Below, piece by piece: positions 35,968 through 48,717 of a DNA stretch of 64,000 nucleotides. Position 1 is the stretch's first letter, and the number at the start of each line of letters is the position of its first letter. The stretch spans positions 1,550,001 to 1,614,000 of the forward strand of contig CP126200.1 in the NCBI GenBank assembly GCA_030272155.1, read 5' to 3'. Source of the stretch: Tetradesmus obliquus. Taxonomy: Eukaryota > Chlorophyta > Chlorophyceae > Sphaeropleales > Scenedesmaceae. Below the pieces are notes generated by a model, which was not told where the DNA came from, searched no databases, and saw only the letters and a program-made list of their open reading frames with translations. The position numbers were made by a program, and so were the translations under genes.

Positions 35968-36046
<79 letters not shown>

Positions 36047-37280
36047 GCCTTCCGCGGCAGCGCAGCGCACCATTGCCACAAAAAATTGGCCTCAGCGGCT
36101 CAAGCAATGCTGTGTTCAGCTACGGGGCCGTCAGGAGAGCCAAGACGAGCAGACGCTTCCAGAAGGCTCCCTTCAGCTAGCTCTGCATATGTCACAGGCT
36201 GCAGCAGCAGCAATTCATGGCTTCCTGCCGGCCAACAGCAAGTCACGCAGCCGAACAGACAACATGCAGGTTTGCGTCAAGGGCATACACTAGCTCATAG
36301 CACTGCCCATGTTCATGCCGCACATCAAACATCACTCACGCATGCGCGCAGATGAACATAACCAACAAGGCCCAATACATCTCAGCCAACAGCGGCGGCA
36401 CTTGGGTCACAACACCTTACGCCTACACCAACACACCCATGGCGCGATTCTTCAGCCCCTACTTTGAACCTCAAAACCTCACAACTGCCAGGCTGTCCAT
36501 GTCACTGACACCTGGCAGCTGGGGCAGCAGGGTGGCTGGCAAGTCGCTGCTGCTGGGAGCAATCGGCAACCCCAGTGAGTGCTGCTGCACAACGCACAAT
36601 GCACAATGCACGATGCTGAGCAACATGAGCAGCTGAACTTACATCTTTCTGCAACATGCCTTGGCAAATGGCAACCCCAATGAGTGCTGTGGCAGCTGTT
36701 GGGATGGCTGCTTGAGGTTGTCTTCAACTGGCATGTGTGACATCTCCCAGCTGCGATTGGCGAGCTGGCAGCTGCGCTGAGCTGGCATTCTGCAGTCTGA
36801 AATCAGCAGTCAATGTGCCACGGCAAGCCGTGCAGCTGAAAGTCAAGGTACTACAGTGATAATGGCAGCAGCATGCTCCAAAAGAACACGCAGCGCTGAG
36901 CATCATCAGTAGTAGCAGGTCAACATTCACCAGTCCACACAACCTCGCCGTGCCTGCCAAAGCATGCCGTCCTTTTCTTTGTTTGTTTTGTTGCGTGCTT
37001 GTCTGCTATCTTCGCAGCCACCATGCCTGGGGAGCCCAGTGCCTGGGCCAGCAACATTGCCAGCATCTTCCTCAACCCCTTTGGGGTGGGCAGCAGCGAC
37101 AGCAGCGTCAGCGCGAACGGCACGCGCGGCGACATGCTCAAGGCAACCAGGCGCAGGCTGCTGCCTGCATTCCCTGTGAATGTTGCCTGCCAGGACAACA
37201 GGTGCGTGCGGGGGTGTGGGAGTGTGCTGGTGTGCAGTATGCAGCTGCAGCTTGGAGTGCGCGTTGCCGCTGGAATGTGC

Positions 37281-37346
<66 letters not shown>

Positions 37347-38343
37347 GCAGCAGCAGCAGCAGTAGCAGCAGCTGAAGTTGTAGCTGCAGCCAGCGGAGCC
37401 AGCAGGGGCTTGTCATGCAGCCCATCGATTGGGGAGTTTGCCTCATCACACGAGGCGTCATTTCTGCACTAAACACCCGACATTATGTGCATGAACTTCA
37501 TCCAGGCAGGCCGTACCCTGTTGTTCTGGGCAGCATCATGACCCCAGAGCGCCAGGTCAGCCCCAAGTTCCTCCCCTTTACATCCACCTCTTAAACCCCT
37601 TTAAACACACCTGAACCCAACATGTGTCATGCAGGTCGTACCCCGTGGTTGTGGGCAGCATCATGACGCCGGAGCGCCAGGTCAGCCCCAAAACGTTTTC
37701 CTTGATATCCACCCCCTTACTAAACTTCTCAACACACCCAAACTCTGACACCTGTCCTGCAGGCCGTACCCTGTCGTTGTCGGCAGCATCATGACCCCGG
37801 AGCGCCAGGTCAGCCCCAAGTTCTTCCCCTTTGAATTCACACCACTGTATGTGGGCATGCCTCCAGTGGCTGACTACACCAAGCCAACAGCCCTGGGGGG
37901 CGGCTTTGTCGAGCCGATTGGCTTCAACACGCTGGCACCACGCAGGAGGGTCGTCAGCCCTCGCGGCAACGAGGTGAGACTAGCAAGCTGTTGCAGCACT
38001 GCATGTGCGTCTCAACAAGCATGGTTGCAACTTTTGAAAAGGCGATATGGAGGCGGCTTTTCAGCAGCAACGGCATTGAGACATATTCATTTTGTTCCCA
38101 GTGGCAGACTAAACCAAGCTCACTGCGCTTGGGGGCGGCTTTGCAGAGCCGATCGGCTTCAACACGCTTGCACCACGAAGGAGGGCGGTCAGCCCCAGCG
38201 GCAATGAGGTGAGGATAGCAAGCTGTTGCAGCACTGCACGTGCGTCTTTACAAGCATGGTTGCAATTGTTGGAATGGCGATAAGGAGGCGGCTTGTTAGC
38301 AGCAATGGCAATGAGGTGAGACTTTTTGAGTTTGTGGGCACGC

Positions 38344-38412
<69 letters not shown>

Positions 38413-38958
38413 AGAGTGTGGACGTGGCCCTGCTGCACCCAGCCACGGTCTCCTCGCTGATGCACCGCTGCTGCTGCTGCGGCTGCTGCTGTTGCAGTGT
38501 ACTAAAACAACTGCTGCTACCACTGCTGCTGCTGCTGCTGCAGAGCGTGGACGTGGCGCTGCTGCACCCAGCCACAGTTTCTTCGCTGATGCATTATGTG
38601 GGCATCAGCAGCAGCGCTGTGGCACTGCGCATGAAGCCCGGCAACATCCTGACTGCCAACCTGTTCAATGGTCAGATGGTCAACTACTGGAACCTGTGGG
38701 ACTACAAGCAAGCGCTGTACACTTTTGCTGATGGAGGTACGCGTGGTTAGACATAGTTTGCATGTGTGCTGTTTCGGCTGTTGCTTCTGCGGGTGTTGGC
38801 CAGCCTTCTGTTTGTTTGAACCATTCAATGTTTGACAGGTTGCTGGAGCATTGTTCTGCAAGCTGGCAGTCTACTTAAGACTGCATCTTCTGCTCTTTGC
38901 ACGGCATGACATGCTGCCTGCAGTGCTTTTCCATGCTCAAGTGGCTGCTTGCTGCCTG

Positions 38959-38996
<38 letters not shown>

Positions 38997-40166
38997 AGGC
39001 GCTGTTGATGACCTGGCAATCATGCCGCTGCTGAGGCGGGGCGTGAAGAACATCATCGCCTGCGTGGCGACACACACCAACCCAGATGGAAGCATGGCAG
39101 ACTTTGCAAAGGGTGAGACAGTAACAGAAAGACACAGCCAGCTTGGTGTGTGACATGTATTATGAGCCAGCAATCACATCATCTGTTTGAAGTTCAGCAG
39201 TGCTGTGACAGGCCTGGTGCCCTGCAAATATCTCATGATGCTGCATGCACCATACATGGTTGTGGCTGGCTCTCATGACATAAATGAAAGTGCAGCATGT
39301 CATCTTTTCAAGAGCAACAAACGCTGCATTTCAGCTGTAGACATTAAAGGGGACTGTCTGTGCTGTGCCGCAGCCGAGTTTGCGCTGGCTGGCTTGTTCG
39401 GCGCATTCCCGCTCGACGCAACCGACAACCGCGGCGAGCAGATGATGATCCACGGCGTCGACGACGTCGGCACGTGGAACGAAATGGGCAAGGTGTTCCC
39501 CACGTCAGGTTTCAAGCAGCTGTTCGAGCAGTACCAGGAGAGGTACAGGCAGGGCGGCGCACACATGTTCCCTGCCACATATGAGGTGAGGCAAACTTGT
39601 CAAACTGCTTTTGTAGAATGTTAATGTTTATGTGCTAATTATGTTGTGTACAGAGCGTGCTCTCCCTGCTTGTGGACGGTGCAGAGGATGACACCAGGCT
39701 TGATAGCATCTCCTTGGGATAGTACTGCCCTGTTGACATGCCACTTGCCTTCTGCATGCTCAAGCTGCTTACCAAATCCATTACGCTGCTGCTGCCGCAG
39801 GTCTTGAAGAACGAGTTCCAGGGAGTTGCAGGCGGCTACACAGTCAATGTGCTGTGGGTGCTCAACGGGCAGTCCAGCCAGTGGGAGCAGCAGCTGCCAC
39901 AGCAGACACAGCGGTGGCTAGGCCGGCAGCGGCAGTCCGGCGCCTACAAGGACTACCCTAATGTGTACAATAATTTGGAGGCGCCAGCTCCCCTAATTAG
40001 TTTGCTGAGTCAGCAGGCCAGCTGGGGCTTTAGGGCTAAAAAGGATACGGTGCTGGACTGGATTGCAGATGCAGCAGGCAGCCGAAGTGGGCCGAGCGGG
40101 GAAGCCCCGAAAGGCAGCAGCAGCAGCAGTGGCAGCAGCAGCAGCAACGGCATCAAGCGCGGCTGA
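35634..40166 (+). CDS. Secreted patatin/cPLA2-like phospholipase
   Basis: Exons 35634-35909, 36352-36574, 37018-37201, 37763-37973, 38544-38736, 38999-39112, 39374-39585, 39801-40166; phases close to 592 residues. The N-terminus has a signal peptide (hydrophobic core about 16-30). A glycine-rich oxyanion-type loop MSGGGWRAA is followed by the nucleophile motif SANSGGTW (Ser about 106). A candidate catalytic Asp lies in GAVDDLAIMPLLRR (about 366-367). That order and spacing fits the Ser-Asp dyad of the cPLA2/patatin superfamily and suggests a lipid acyl hydrolase or lysophospholipase in the secretory pathway or outside. The substrate is not predictable. The C-terminus ends in a Ser/Gly-rich low-complexity tail. 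Exons 2, 4 and 5 have border copies and three introns carry very long CAG or CTG tracts. The start could be either of two adjacent ATGs (35634 or 35637). Confidence 0.85.
35971..36043 (+). repeat. (CAG)n in phospholipase intron 1
   Basis: About 24 uninterrupted CAG triplets on the sense strand, roughly 60 nt after the exon 1 donor. Confidence 0.97.
36666..36690 (+). repeat. Donor-side copy of phospholipase exon 2
   Basis: It repeats the end of exon 2 and its GTGAGTGC donor about 97 bp downstream, but the donor G is changed (AGTGAGT has become AATGAGT), so the copy cannot splice. Confidence 0.75.
37282..37370 (+). repeat. (CAG)n in phospholipase intron 3
   Basis: About 19 pure CAG triplets followed by an interrupted stretch of similar triplets, starting about 80 nt after the exon 3 donor, in sense orientation. 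Confidence 0.96.
37510..37762 (+). repeat. Acceptor-side copies of phospholipase exon 4
   Basis: Copies of the exon 4 start begin at 37510 and 37635 ahead of the complete exon at 37763 (spacings 125 and 128 bp). Each encodes versions of PYPVV.GSIMTPERQVSPK and is followed by a C-rich intron flank that is repeated too. Confidence 0.92.
38088..38317 (+). repeat. Donor-side copies of phospholipase exon 4
   Basis: About 115 bp from the end of exon 4 with its donor recurs at about 38098-38213, with altered codons and a disrupted frame near its start. A further stub of only the last ~20 bp plus donor lies at about 38298-38317. The intron sequence following each donor is also repeated. Confidence 0.9.
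38347..38411 (+). repeat. (CTG)n before an acceptor in phospholipase intron 4
   Basis: About 21 uninterrupted CTG triplets on the sense strand running directly into the CAG acceptor at 38412-38414 of a duplicated exon start. Confidence 0.97.
38415..38466 (+). repeat. Acceptor-side copy of phospholipase exon 5
   Basis: The first ~51 bp of exon 5 (encoding SVDVALLHPATVSS) with a (CTG)n-CAG acceptor precedes the complete exon, which starts at 38544 after another CTG tract (spacing 129 bp). Confidence 0.92.
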
Positions 40167-43100
40167 ACAGCAGCTGGGCTGGATTAGCCGTAAAGACAGA
40201 GACAGAGAGCAGCCATTGCTGCTCATCTGGAGTTGAGTACTGAGAGGCAGATCTTGCATAGCTGAATTGATAGGAATTCAACAGCCGTGGCTGCAATGTT
40301 TGTATGAACTGCATGATCGGTTGGTTGATCAATATGTGCTGTAGCAGATGGCGACTTAGTGGGTAAGAGGGTGTGCATTGATGCGCCCACAGCGCAGGCA
40401 GGACATGCTATCTCATAAATTTCGGCGTCAAGTTTGGATGAGCGCTATTACACACCAATATCTAGATGACTCCAAGCATACACATTGCACATACACGCGT
40501 GTGTTCACCAGTGCATAAAGGCACTGCAAGCCTATACCAGACAAAGTTTCCTAGACATGTACGCAACAAACTGCCGCTTGCACCCCAATACAGCAGCAAC
40601 ATGTGCTGACACAAATGCTGTTGCTGCGCACTGGCGCACACGGCACAAACAGCTTGCAGGATGCATGAATGGCCACACACACAATATCTTTCAACCTTTC
40701 AACCTAGAATCAGACAATAGCCAGCAGCACAGCTAATGTGCTTTTGCGCCCTGTTCAGCAGCACAACCTCGCTGCCAGCCATGCAAAGCCACTTCATGTA
40801 AAAGCTGCCAGGCTGCTGGCATTTGCAAGGTAACAGCAGTGGCCGCAGCAGCAACAGTAAGCCAAGAGACCTCACACAGTACGCCGCAAGCTCGCCACAC
40901 ACACATACACATACTGGCCGATGGCGTTGATGCTATGGCTGATGGGTAACATGATGATGATGACGACACCCAACTGCCTGTAACTGCACGCATTCATAAG
41001 GCTCTGCTGCACGACTAGTGACAAGTCCTACATCAGGACCCTGCCGGTTGCTAGCACTGCGGGGCAGGTATGCACATACCGACACAGCAGACACAGCCTG
41101 TGAGGTGCACTGCACGCAGCTATTGCACCACTCCAAAACTCTGTGTGCTGCGTGCTTGGATGAGAGCATTCCATGCTCCATGCATTCCAGAGTCCTGCAA
41201 TGCAATCAACCCACTAAACGCCGCACACACTGCTTAGCATGCAGCATACAGCCATATCCAACATCTGTTGTGCCTACAGCCATCAGACTCAAGCAACACA
41301 GTGCATCACAAATGTGCCGATAGTAGTCCTACCCGCCCGGTATGGGCTGCAGAGGCATGGTGCTATTCCGCTCTGCCTGCTACGTCAAGAGGCTGTCACT
41401 GCTCATCGTTCCCTGACAGCCTGTAACCAGCACCGGCAATCACGCCGTACTATCTGCCTGTCTTACTTTGCTCCTACTGACGCCTGCTGCACATCTCAGC
41501 TGCACACAGCACACCCAGAAACACCACACACATGTGTGCACAAACACCAAGCATGTGTCCGCACAGCAAGACGACAACAAACTACTAGTGAGTGCGCCAG
41601 GCTCAGATATCTGGGTTCTGTCAACACTGCCCACTTCCAAACAGAAAGTCTGCTGCAGCACCTTTTGCAAAAGGCATTTCCACAGCTCGATACGCATGCC
41701 ATGTAAGCGGCAACATGGCACGTCCATGCTCTGCTGTATGGGCCAAGGCATGGCACCAAATGCAAGCCTCCCAGACTACACCTAGTTGTACTTATTGCGC
41801 ATACACCTCAACACTACACAGCCCATTGTACGACGGGCAAGCCTGCAAGCCACTCGCTACCACAGCACTTCCACAAAGACGCACTCCCACCAAGGTTCCG
41901 CGTGCATGCCGCACGCTCCTCAAGTGCATGGCTGCACCTCGCAACATACCAGCAACCTTTTCACATGGTGGGCACACACCAGGTTGCTCGACTGCCGTAC
42001 CCGTCTGCTGGTCACTGCAATACACATACTCATGTTTGAGTCCACCTGCAGCCTTGGCACACGTGAGAAGACACAGTATGCTGCCCGCCACCTCACAGCA
42101 CTGCATCTCCCACTGCTGCTGATTGAACGGGTGATGGCATGGGCTAGATGGCACAACACATCTGCGTTCCCCTCACTGCTGGTACTAGCCAACCCGATGC
42201 TGCAGCTGCCGTGGCGTAGTACTACATCACACTGCCAACTGTGCAGCACACATGCATGCACCAGCCGGCAGCTGTGACGGCATTCGCCTCACCCCCAACA
42301 AATGTGACAAGGAAGCACGAATGAAACAAGCAAACCCCCACCAGCGTCAGTCGCTCTGCTCTGGTAGCTGCCTTCACTGCTACGCTGCTGTGGTGTGACA
42401 ACAAAAGCCGTTGTCATAATAGCCTTTGCTAGCCTAGCTAAAGCAAGCTAGCTAGCTAGCTAGCAACTTGCAAGCAGGTAGGACATACCACCATGTTGCC
42501 AGCGGACCACTTTCTTGCAGTGGTTGCCTTCAAGCCACATTCAACACACCACATTGCAGCTTTGCAGCAGCCTACATGACAGCACTTCCCAAATGAAATG
42601 ACCCCACGGTAAAACGAAACAACCACATTCATTGAACACGGCTACGCCTGGCTAGGACAGCTCACTGTGCACTGTGCAAGTGTTGAGCCTGCAGTTCACA
42701 GTCAACACTCACTGCACAAGAGTTGCATTGCTTTGACTGCCAGCACTAGCAGCAGCCCGCAGCTGTTCAGAATGCACAACTGGGTGAAGGAATGTGGTGG
42801 CTGAGATCACAGCAATAGAAGGCAATGCCATGGACTTATGGCAGCAGCCGAAGACAGATGGCAAGGTTTGCAAGTGTACTTTGCAAAAGGAGCACATTTT
42901 GCCTTTTGAATGCAGGCACAGGTCATCCCAGCATGCTGCTGCCCTTGCATGTTTGATATGAGCAGAAGCTCTTGAGCATCTGTGTGACCCTGATTTCAAC
43001 AGTTGCATCATGCAGCACAGTGCTCAAGGGCGAGCACAGTGCTGCCTGCTGACACTGCATCACATGCTGCTTGACACTGCACCACACGCTGCTTGACCCC

Positions 43101-43913
43101 ACACAAGCTTCCACGTCGCCACTTGCCAAACACGCACACATACACAGAGGCCACAAAAGTCATTCAACATGATGACATATGCACAAAGCCGTCAGGGTAT
43201 GTAAAAGAGTAAATAAATGTTATTGAACAAGAAGCATGCATGGCCACAGACTTCATACCGCCTATACATATACGCCCTGCACACCCACAGCCATCTGCTG
43301 GCCTGCTACCCCATTGGCACAAGACACTGGCACAGTACTGCTTGGATCACCGCAAACGCACATCAACACCATTCCATCATAACTGGCGGGCTCTCAACTG
43401 ACGGGATCACGGCAGCCCGCCAACTGATGAAATGCAACTGCACATTTCATCAAGACTCCAACAACTGGCACCAGAAGCGCATTGCCACACGCACAGCCGC
43501 AACCTACCGGCCTACACAAGCCTTCACCCGGCCATAACGCTCTCGCAATCAGCCCCAGCAATGTTACTGTCACACGGCATGCACTTTGGCAGCGCAGCCA
43601 GTGCATGCATGACGCGAACCGCCCCACCCGGGCAAACTGCCTGCCCGCAGCGGCAGACGGATGACAGATGCCCGCATTGCTCGCCAAACTGCAGCCATGA
43701 ATCACAGCATCAGGCATCCGCAGCGCTAAACAAAAGCTGTACTGGTGCTTGCACGCCGTTGACAGTTCGTACATTCTGCGTCAAGCAGCGTGGGCAGGTG
43801 CAGCCAGGTAGCCTAAGAAAGGGCGATGGCCCTGGCTGCTGCAGTTCCTTATTGCTGCGCAGCGCCTTGGCTGCTGCCTAGTTTGCACCCTCAGGACCTG
43901 CAGGAGCGGCAGC

Positions 43914-43957
<44 letters not shown>

Positions 43958-44117
43958 GTCAAGCAATGCTATAACCGCAGCTTCATCTGCTGCTGTCATG
44001 GGTGCACTACAGACCACCCAGCATCACACTCCGGATGTATGCATTGTGTGCTCTTGTTCTACCGATCGAGACTTGATGCCCAAACCAACCAAATCAGTGC
44101 AGCCAGGCTTGCCTACA
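40167..44117. other. Long gene-free interval
   Basis: About 3.9 kb between the phospholipase and the kinase, whose genes converge here. The many open frames are Cys/His-rich and lack exon features, so none is called. Notable contents: a TGTAA at 40979-40983, a GCTA tandem block at 42446-42465, TGA-type triplets near 40952-40963, and a (CAG)n tract at 43914-43956 just downstream of the kinase stop. Confidence 0.5.
43914..43956. repeat. (CAG)n tract
   Basis: About 14 triplets between two genes, 160 bp downstream of the kinase stop codon; it reads CTG in the kinase's sense orientation. Confidence 0.95.
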
Positions 44118-46323
44118 TCAACCAAGGCATGCTGCTGCGTTCCTGCAAGACGACTCACCAGTGGGTGACATGCACATCCACTTGAGCAGCATGTTGCCGC
44201 CATGCTTCCTGCTGCGCGGCGACACCATCTCCTCCGTGCTCTGCTGCTGCTGCTGCCATTGCTGCTGGTGCTGCTTGTGCTGCTGCTGCTGGTCCGCTGT
44301 CTCCTCCCCAGACTGCTCATAGATCGGCTCCTGTGGCGACCGCCTGCCGCTGGAGTGAAGCTGCTGCTGCTGCTGCAGCTGCTTGCTGGACATCGGCCAG
44401 CCCTGCTCTGTCATGCCTGCAGAGGGCTGGTACAGCGAGGCCGCACTGTCGGCCATGGAGGCGGCATTGCTGCTGCTGCTGCCGCTGCCGCTGCTGCGGA
44501 TGCCAGCCATGCCTGTCGCGCCACTGCTGCCGCTGTTGATCGACGCACCCGGGATGAACGCAGGAATCTGCGGACTGCTTGGCGAGCTGGGCGTGCCGCT
44601 GCACTTGACCTTTGGCGCAAGACCCGACTGCTGCTGCTGCTGCTCGCCGCCCTTTGCTGCCTGCGCAGCAGACTGCTGCACGCCCCCGGCCGCAGATGCA
44701 GCTGCGCCAGGCCCAGCCGTCGCCGCCGCCGTGCCCGCCGCCCTGCTGCGGTGCCGCGGCGACGCGCTCTTATGGCCCATGGGGACCCTCGGCAGCTGCA
44801 GCGGCAGCCGCGCCACCGCCACCAGGTCTGCTGGCGTGCAGTGCAGCTGCACCCATGGGTGGTTGAGCAACTGCATCGCGCCGGGCCGGTCTGCTGCGCG
44901 TGGGCACATGCTCTGCAGGATGAAGTCCTGGCAGCCTGGCGTGAGGAAGGCTGGCAGCTGCCGCATCTTGTAGCCCAGGATGGCCGCCTTGATCTCGTCC
45001 TTGCTGGAGCCCTCGAAAGGCGAGCGGCCGGTGACCAGCTCGTACACGGTCACGCCAAAGCTCCAGATGTCCACCTGCAGCACACCCATGCATGCCACAG
45101 CATGGTGCAGCAAAAAGGTGTGAGGCAGCAGCACAGCGTGGCACATGCCATGCGGTCATGCCAAGCTTCAGATGCCCACCTGCGGCACATCAGCAACAGC
45201 ATAACAACGCAGCAGCACGCAGCAAGAGAGACGTGAAAGGCAGCCGCAGAGGCCACTGAATGTGTGACGTTGCACACCTATGATCACGGCTGCAGCCCTG
45301 TGCAGCGCCACTGCAGCACACGCACCGACAAGCGCAGAAACCGCCGCTGCCTAGCCACATCCACAGCATGCAATACACATGACACACCCCGCTCCACCGC
45401 AGCAGCACCCCTGGACCCACCGTATCGTCGTCCACCGGCGCTGTGCGGGACTGGCAACATCTCCTCAAGTGCACACACGCACAACACACAGGACGCCCAA
45501 CAACCCCGCAGCCGCAACCCCAAACCCACCTTCTCATCCACGGGCGCGATGTCGTCCACCGCCACCAGGCCCTTCACCACCAGGTCGGTGGAGGGCAGCC
45601 GCAGGATCTCGGGCGGCATGTACTCCAGCGTGCCCACGGGGCTGATGGCGCGCTCCTCCTGCAGGCAGCAGCCAGCACGCAGTAATGTATGAGCACCAAG
45701 CAGCACCAGCAGGCAAGCCGTGAGCAAGCAGTGGTGCTATATTGTGCTGTTGAGACTACAGCGTGCCCACAGGGCTGATCGCGCGCTCCTCCTGCAAGTG
45801 CCCAAGTGCAAAAGTGCAAAAGACCCCAGGTTCAAGCAGTGAGTGCTGCATTGTGTGTGCACACAGCTCAAAAAGCTATGGCACCACCGATGCCAAACGA
45901 CACAAACATCGCAGCGTGCGCCCCAGCTGCAAGGCAAACAGCTGCAACGGCTGTCCTGCAAGCAGACGCTGCGAGGGCGCAGTGCAGTGCATCAGCAGGC
46001 TCCGGGCAACTGTTCAATCTGTGGCCCTGCTGCAGCCGTGTTGCCGCCTCACCTGTGTAGAGATGGCCAGGCCAAAGTCTCCCAGCTGCAGGTGGCCGCT
46101 GCTGGATATGAACAGGTTCTCCAGCTTGATGTCCCTGCAGGAGAGGCAGACAAATAGCAACAACAGCGCAGAACAGCAAATGCTGTCAGCATGTGCTGTG
46201 CGCGGGATGGTCGAAGCGTGACGCACACTGCCAGCAAGCTAATGCAGCTGCCGGTAACTACCCTCAGACTCGCCAACAGGACATTTTCCTGCAGGAAGCA
46301 GTGCTAAGCAGCCGTCCTGCTGG

Positions 46324-46375
<52 letters not shown>

Positions 46376-47552
46376 AGTTGGCATCACACAACAACAGGAC
46401 CATGGAGCCCCCCGTCATTCACGTTGCCTTGCTTGTTTCTGCCACTGCTGCACTGCCGCTGCTACAGTTGCGCAGCACACAGCACGCAGCCTGCTCCACG
46501 CCTGAGCATCCTGTCCCAGCTGCGCACCTGTGGATGATGCCAGCTGCGTGCAGGTACGCCAGCGCAGTCAGCGTGGGCAGCACCACCTCGCGCACCACGC
46601 GCTTCTCAGCCATGGCCCTGCCCTCACGGAGCAGCTGCTCCAGCAAGTCTCCGCCTGAGCAATGCTCCATGACGATGTAGATCTGCTTGCTGTCCTGGAA
46701 GGCGCCTGTATAGGCCGTGGTGTGCGGCACACTGCAGCATGGCATTTGCAGGACAGGAAGCAGCAGGGTGGTTGTGGGTTGCACGAGTTTGCTCATGCTG
46801 CGGCAGGGGAACTCTAGCCCACCAGACGATTGCCACTGCTGGAAAAGCAGATACTACATGGGGCAGGAACACAGTCCTTGCGACATCCCTGTTTGCCGCA
46901 ACCGCTGGCTAGCCGCAGCTGCTGCTGCTGTTGAGCTGTGGATACACAAGCCCTGACTCTCCCGCTCAGCAGGTTGCTTCATTGCATGCCCTGCCGAGTT
47001 GAAGCAGCCAGCTGCTGCTGCAGCATGTCTGCCGTTGCCGTGCCGCAGCCATATACTGCGGCAGTCCTGGTGCTGAGCTGTCCTTGCTGCCACCAGCATG
47101 TTCTCAGCGCTGTTGCTCACCCCTTCTCTGTGAGGTAGCGCATGATCCGTGCTTCTCTGCGCACAGAGCGGTGCTTGATTGCTGATATCTTAGCCTTGTC
47201 ATACACTTTGAGCACTACTGAGGCACCATTGAGCTTGTCACAGGTGGCAGAGTACACCACACAGTCCCTGCAGCAAGAAGCAGCAGACAGCCGAGCGAGA
47301 CGGACGCGTGAGCTACGCGTTCTACTGCGTGCTGATATGTTCAAGTAGACATCCGGCTGTGATAAATGGCTGTCCGCAGGAGCAGGCACGTCCTGAACGG
47401 GGCACTCACTTGCCCTTGCCAATCTGTCTGAACGCCTTGAAGTCGTCCATGGACAGCAGCATGTTGGCGTCACTACTAGCTGCTGCCATCTTTGGGCTTT
47501 TCAATGAGCCTTTGTCCGCACTCCTCGCATAGTTTGCTGTCTCCGCTGCCAT
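44118..47552 (-). CDS. Ser/Thr protein kinase, aurora/CALK-like
   Basis: Exons 47552-47410, 47267-47121, [one small exon unresolved], 46705-46528, 46134-46053, 45658-45530, 45074-44118; about 545 residues plus the missing piece. All kinase landmarks are present: Gly loop IGKGKDCVVYS, VVLK lysine, RREARIM helix-C Glu, hinge IVMEHCSGGDLLE, catalytic HRDIKLEN, DFG in LGDFGLAIS, activation-loop end GTLEYMPPE, DIWSFGVTVYELVTG, and HPWVQ closing the domain. The C-terminal ~200 residues are Ser/Gln/Ala-rich and disordered. The fold and DIKLEN/GTLEYMPPE wording resemble aurora-like kinases such as Chlamydomonas CALK, a flagellar-disassembly kinase, but orthology was not tested. Exon 2 ends in phase 2 and the next recognised exon begins in phase 1, so an exon covering the beta4 region lies in 46730-47110. 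Exon 5 (45658-45530) has one acceptor-side copy. Confidence 0.9.
45759..45798 (-). repeat. Acceptor-side copy of a kinase exon
   Basis: A GCAG acceptor and the first ~33 bp of exon 45658-45530 (encoding EERAISPVGTL) lie about 137 bp upstream in the transcript; the copy then runs into TAG. Confidence 0.85.
46327..46373 (-). repeat. (CAG)n on the sense strand in a kinase intron
   Basis: About 16 triplets; it reads CAG in transcript orientation, in the intron that follows the donor at 46527. Confidence 0.95.
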
Positions 47553-48717
47553 AGAATATATGGGCCTGCAACTGCAGGCCCTTGCCACTTATGACTTCCA
47601 CAATGCAAGTAAACACCTATTGTTTGGTGGTTAAAGCCCCCGGTAAGCTTGCAAGCGACTGTTGAGTCGGCCTGAGTATCCGCGAATACTGTTCCCGCGC
47701 AATGGCGCCCTTTACCAAGTCAAGTCATTGTGAACGTCCGAGCAGCAAGAACTGACTGCTTCAGGCACAGAGAGAGCAATGTAGCTGCAGCTGACAATCC
47801 CACGCCACCAAGGTGATGACGTAGAGCCGGAGCCTGTCGTTGGCCGTCATAACCGTCTACAAGACAAAAAATAATCACTAAACTAGCAACAACTGTATGA
47901 TGAGCACCAAATGCACTTCGTGGCGGCCTGCTTTCCGGCTGCTGGCCAGACCAACGATTGCACGAGACGTGTCGAAACCAATGGCGTTGCTCAACCTCTC
48001 ACCATCTCGACTGTCTCTCCATCAGTAGCAAAACAAAACTACAGTCCTTGATCAAGCGATCCTTGGTTCTTCATCACTCGTCGTAGCAGTCGCTCAGGCG
48101 AGGGCAGGTGCACAGGCAGTGGATTGCATTGCGGTGCTGTGTTAGGTTCAGCCTGGACCACGCCTTCAACTCAAGTTTACCCTGAACCGCAGATATCACA
48201 GCAGATCTAGCTGTGCAACGCAATGAGCTCACAGCAGTACAGCACACCAGTGTGCACTCCCAGTACGTGATGTCCATCAACCCTGTGGACAAACATCACG
48301 CACCAACAAGCACACACACTTGTGCATTTGCTTTGAATGGGTGCAACCTTCATCTCAAGCGTGCTCACGCATGTTCACCTATTTGAAATCTGTTGCAGAG
48401 TTGGACCAGGGCATGGGGTACTAGCCGGACAAAGATAGACAGGCTGCTCACGCCCGGCAGGACATCTGTTGTTACATGTGGCACCAGCCCATGCAAATGT
48501 GCCCGCATAAGTATTAGCAGCCAACAATGCTACTAGTGAGTGCCAAGGTGGTCACATCCTGCATCCCATAACAAATTGGCTGGTGCTGTAGCTGCTACTG
48601 CTTTAGCACTTTGGTGCCATCCCTGCTGCTCCTGCTCCTGCTGCTGGTGGTGGTTCACCCCATATTAGCAGGAACAGTTTGCTAGCACAAGAAGCTGCTG
48701 GGGCTGCTAGCAAAATG
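47553..48717. other. Intergenic upstream of the kinase gene
   Basis: The kinase promoter should lie in 47553-47900. The stretch is lower in triplet repeats than its surroundings and shows no supported exon. Confidence 0.45.

Noticed and set aside
42446..42465. GCTA tandem block as a hairpin or origin
   Set aside because: A simple tetranucleotide repeat is self-complementary by nature; nothing else supports a function.
40485..43881. Many frames of 80-150 codons on both strands
   Set aside because: They are Cys/His-rich translations of CA/TG-rich DNA, with no motif, splice pattern or codon bias.
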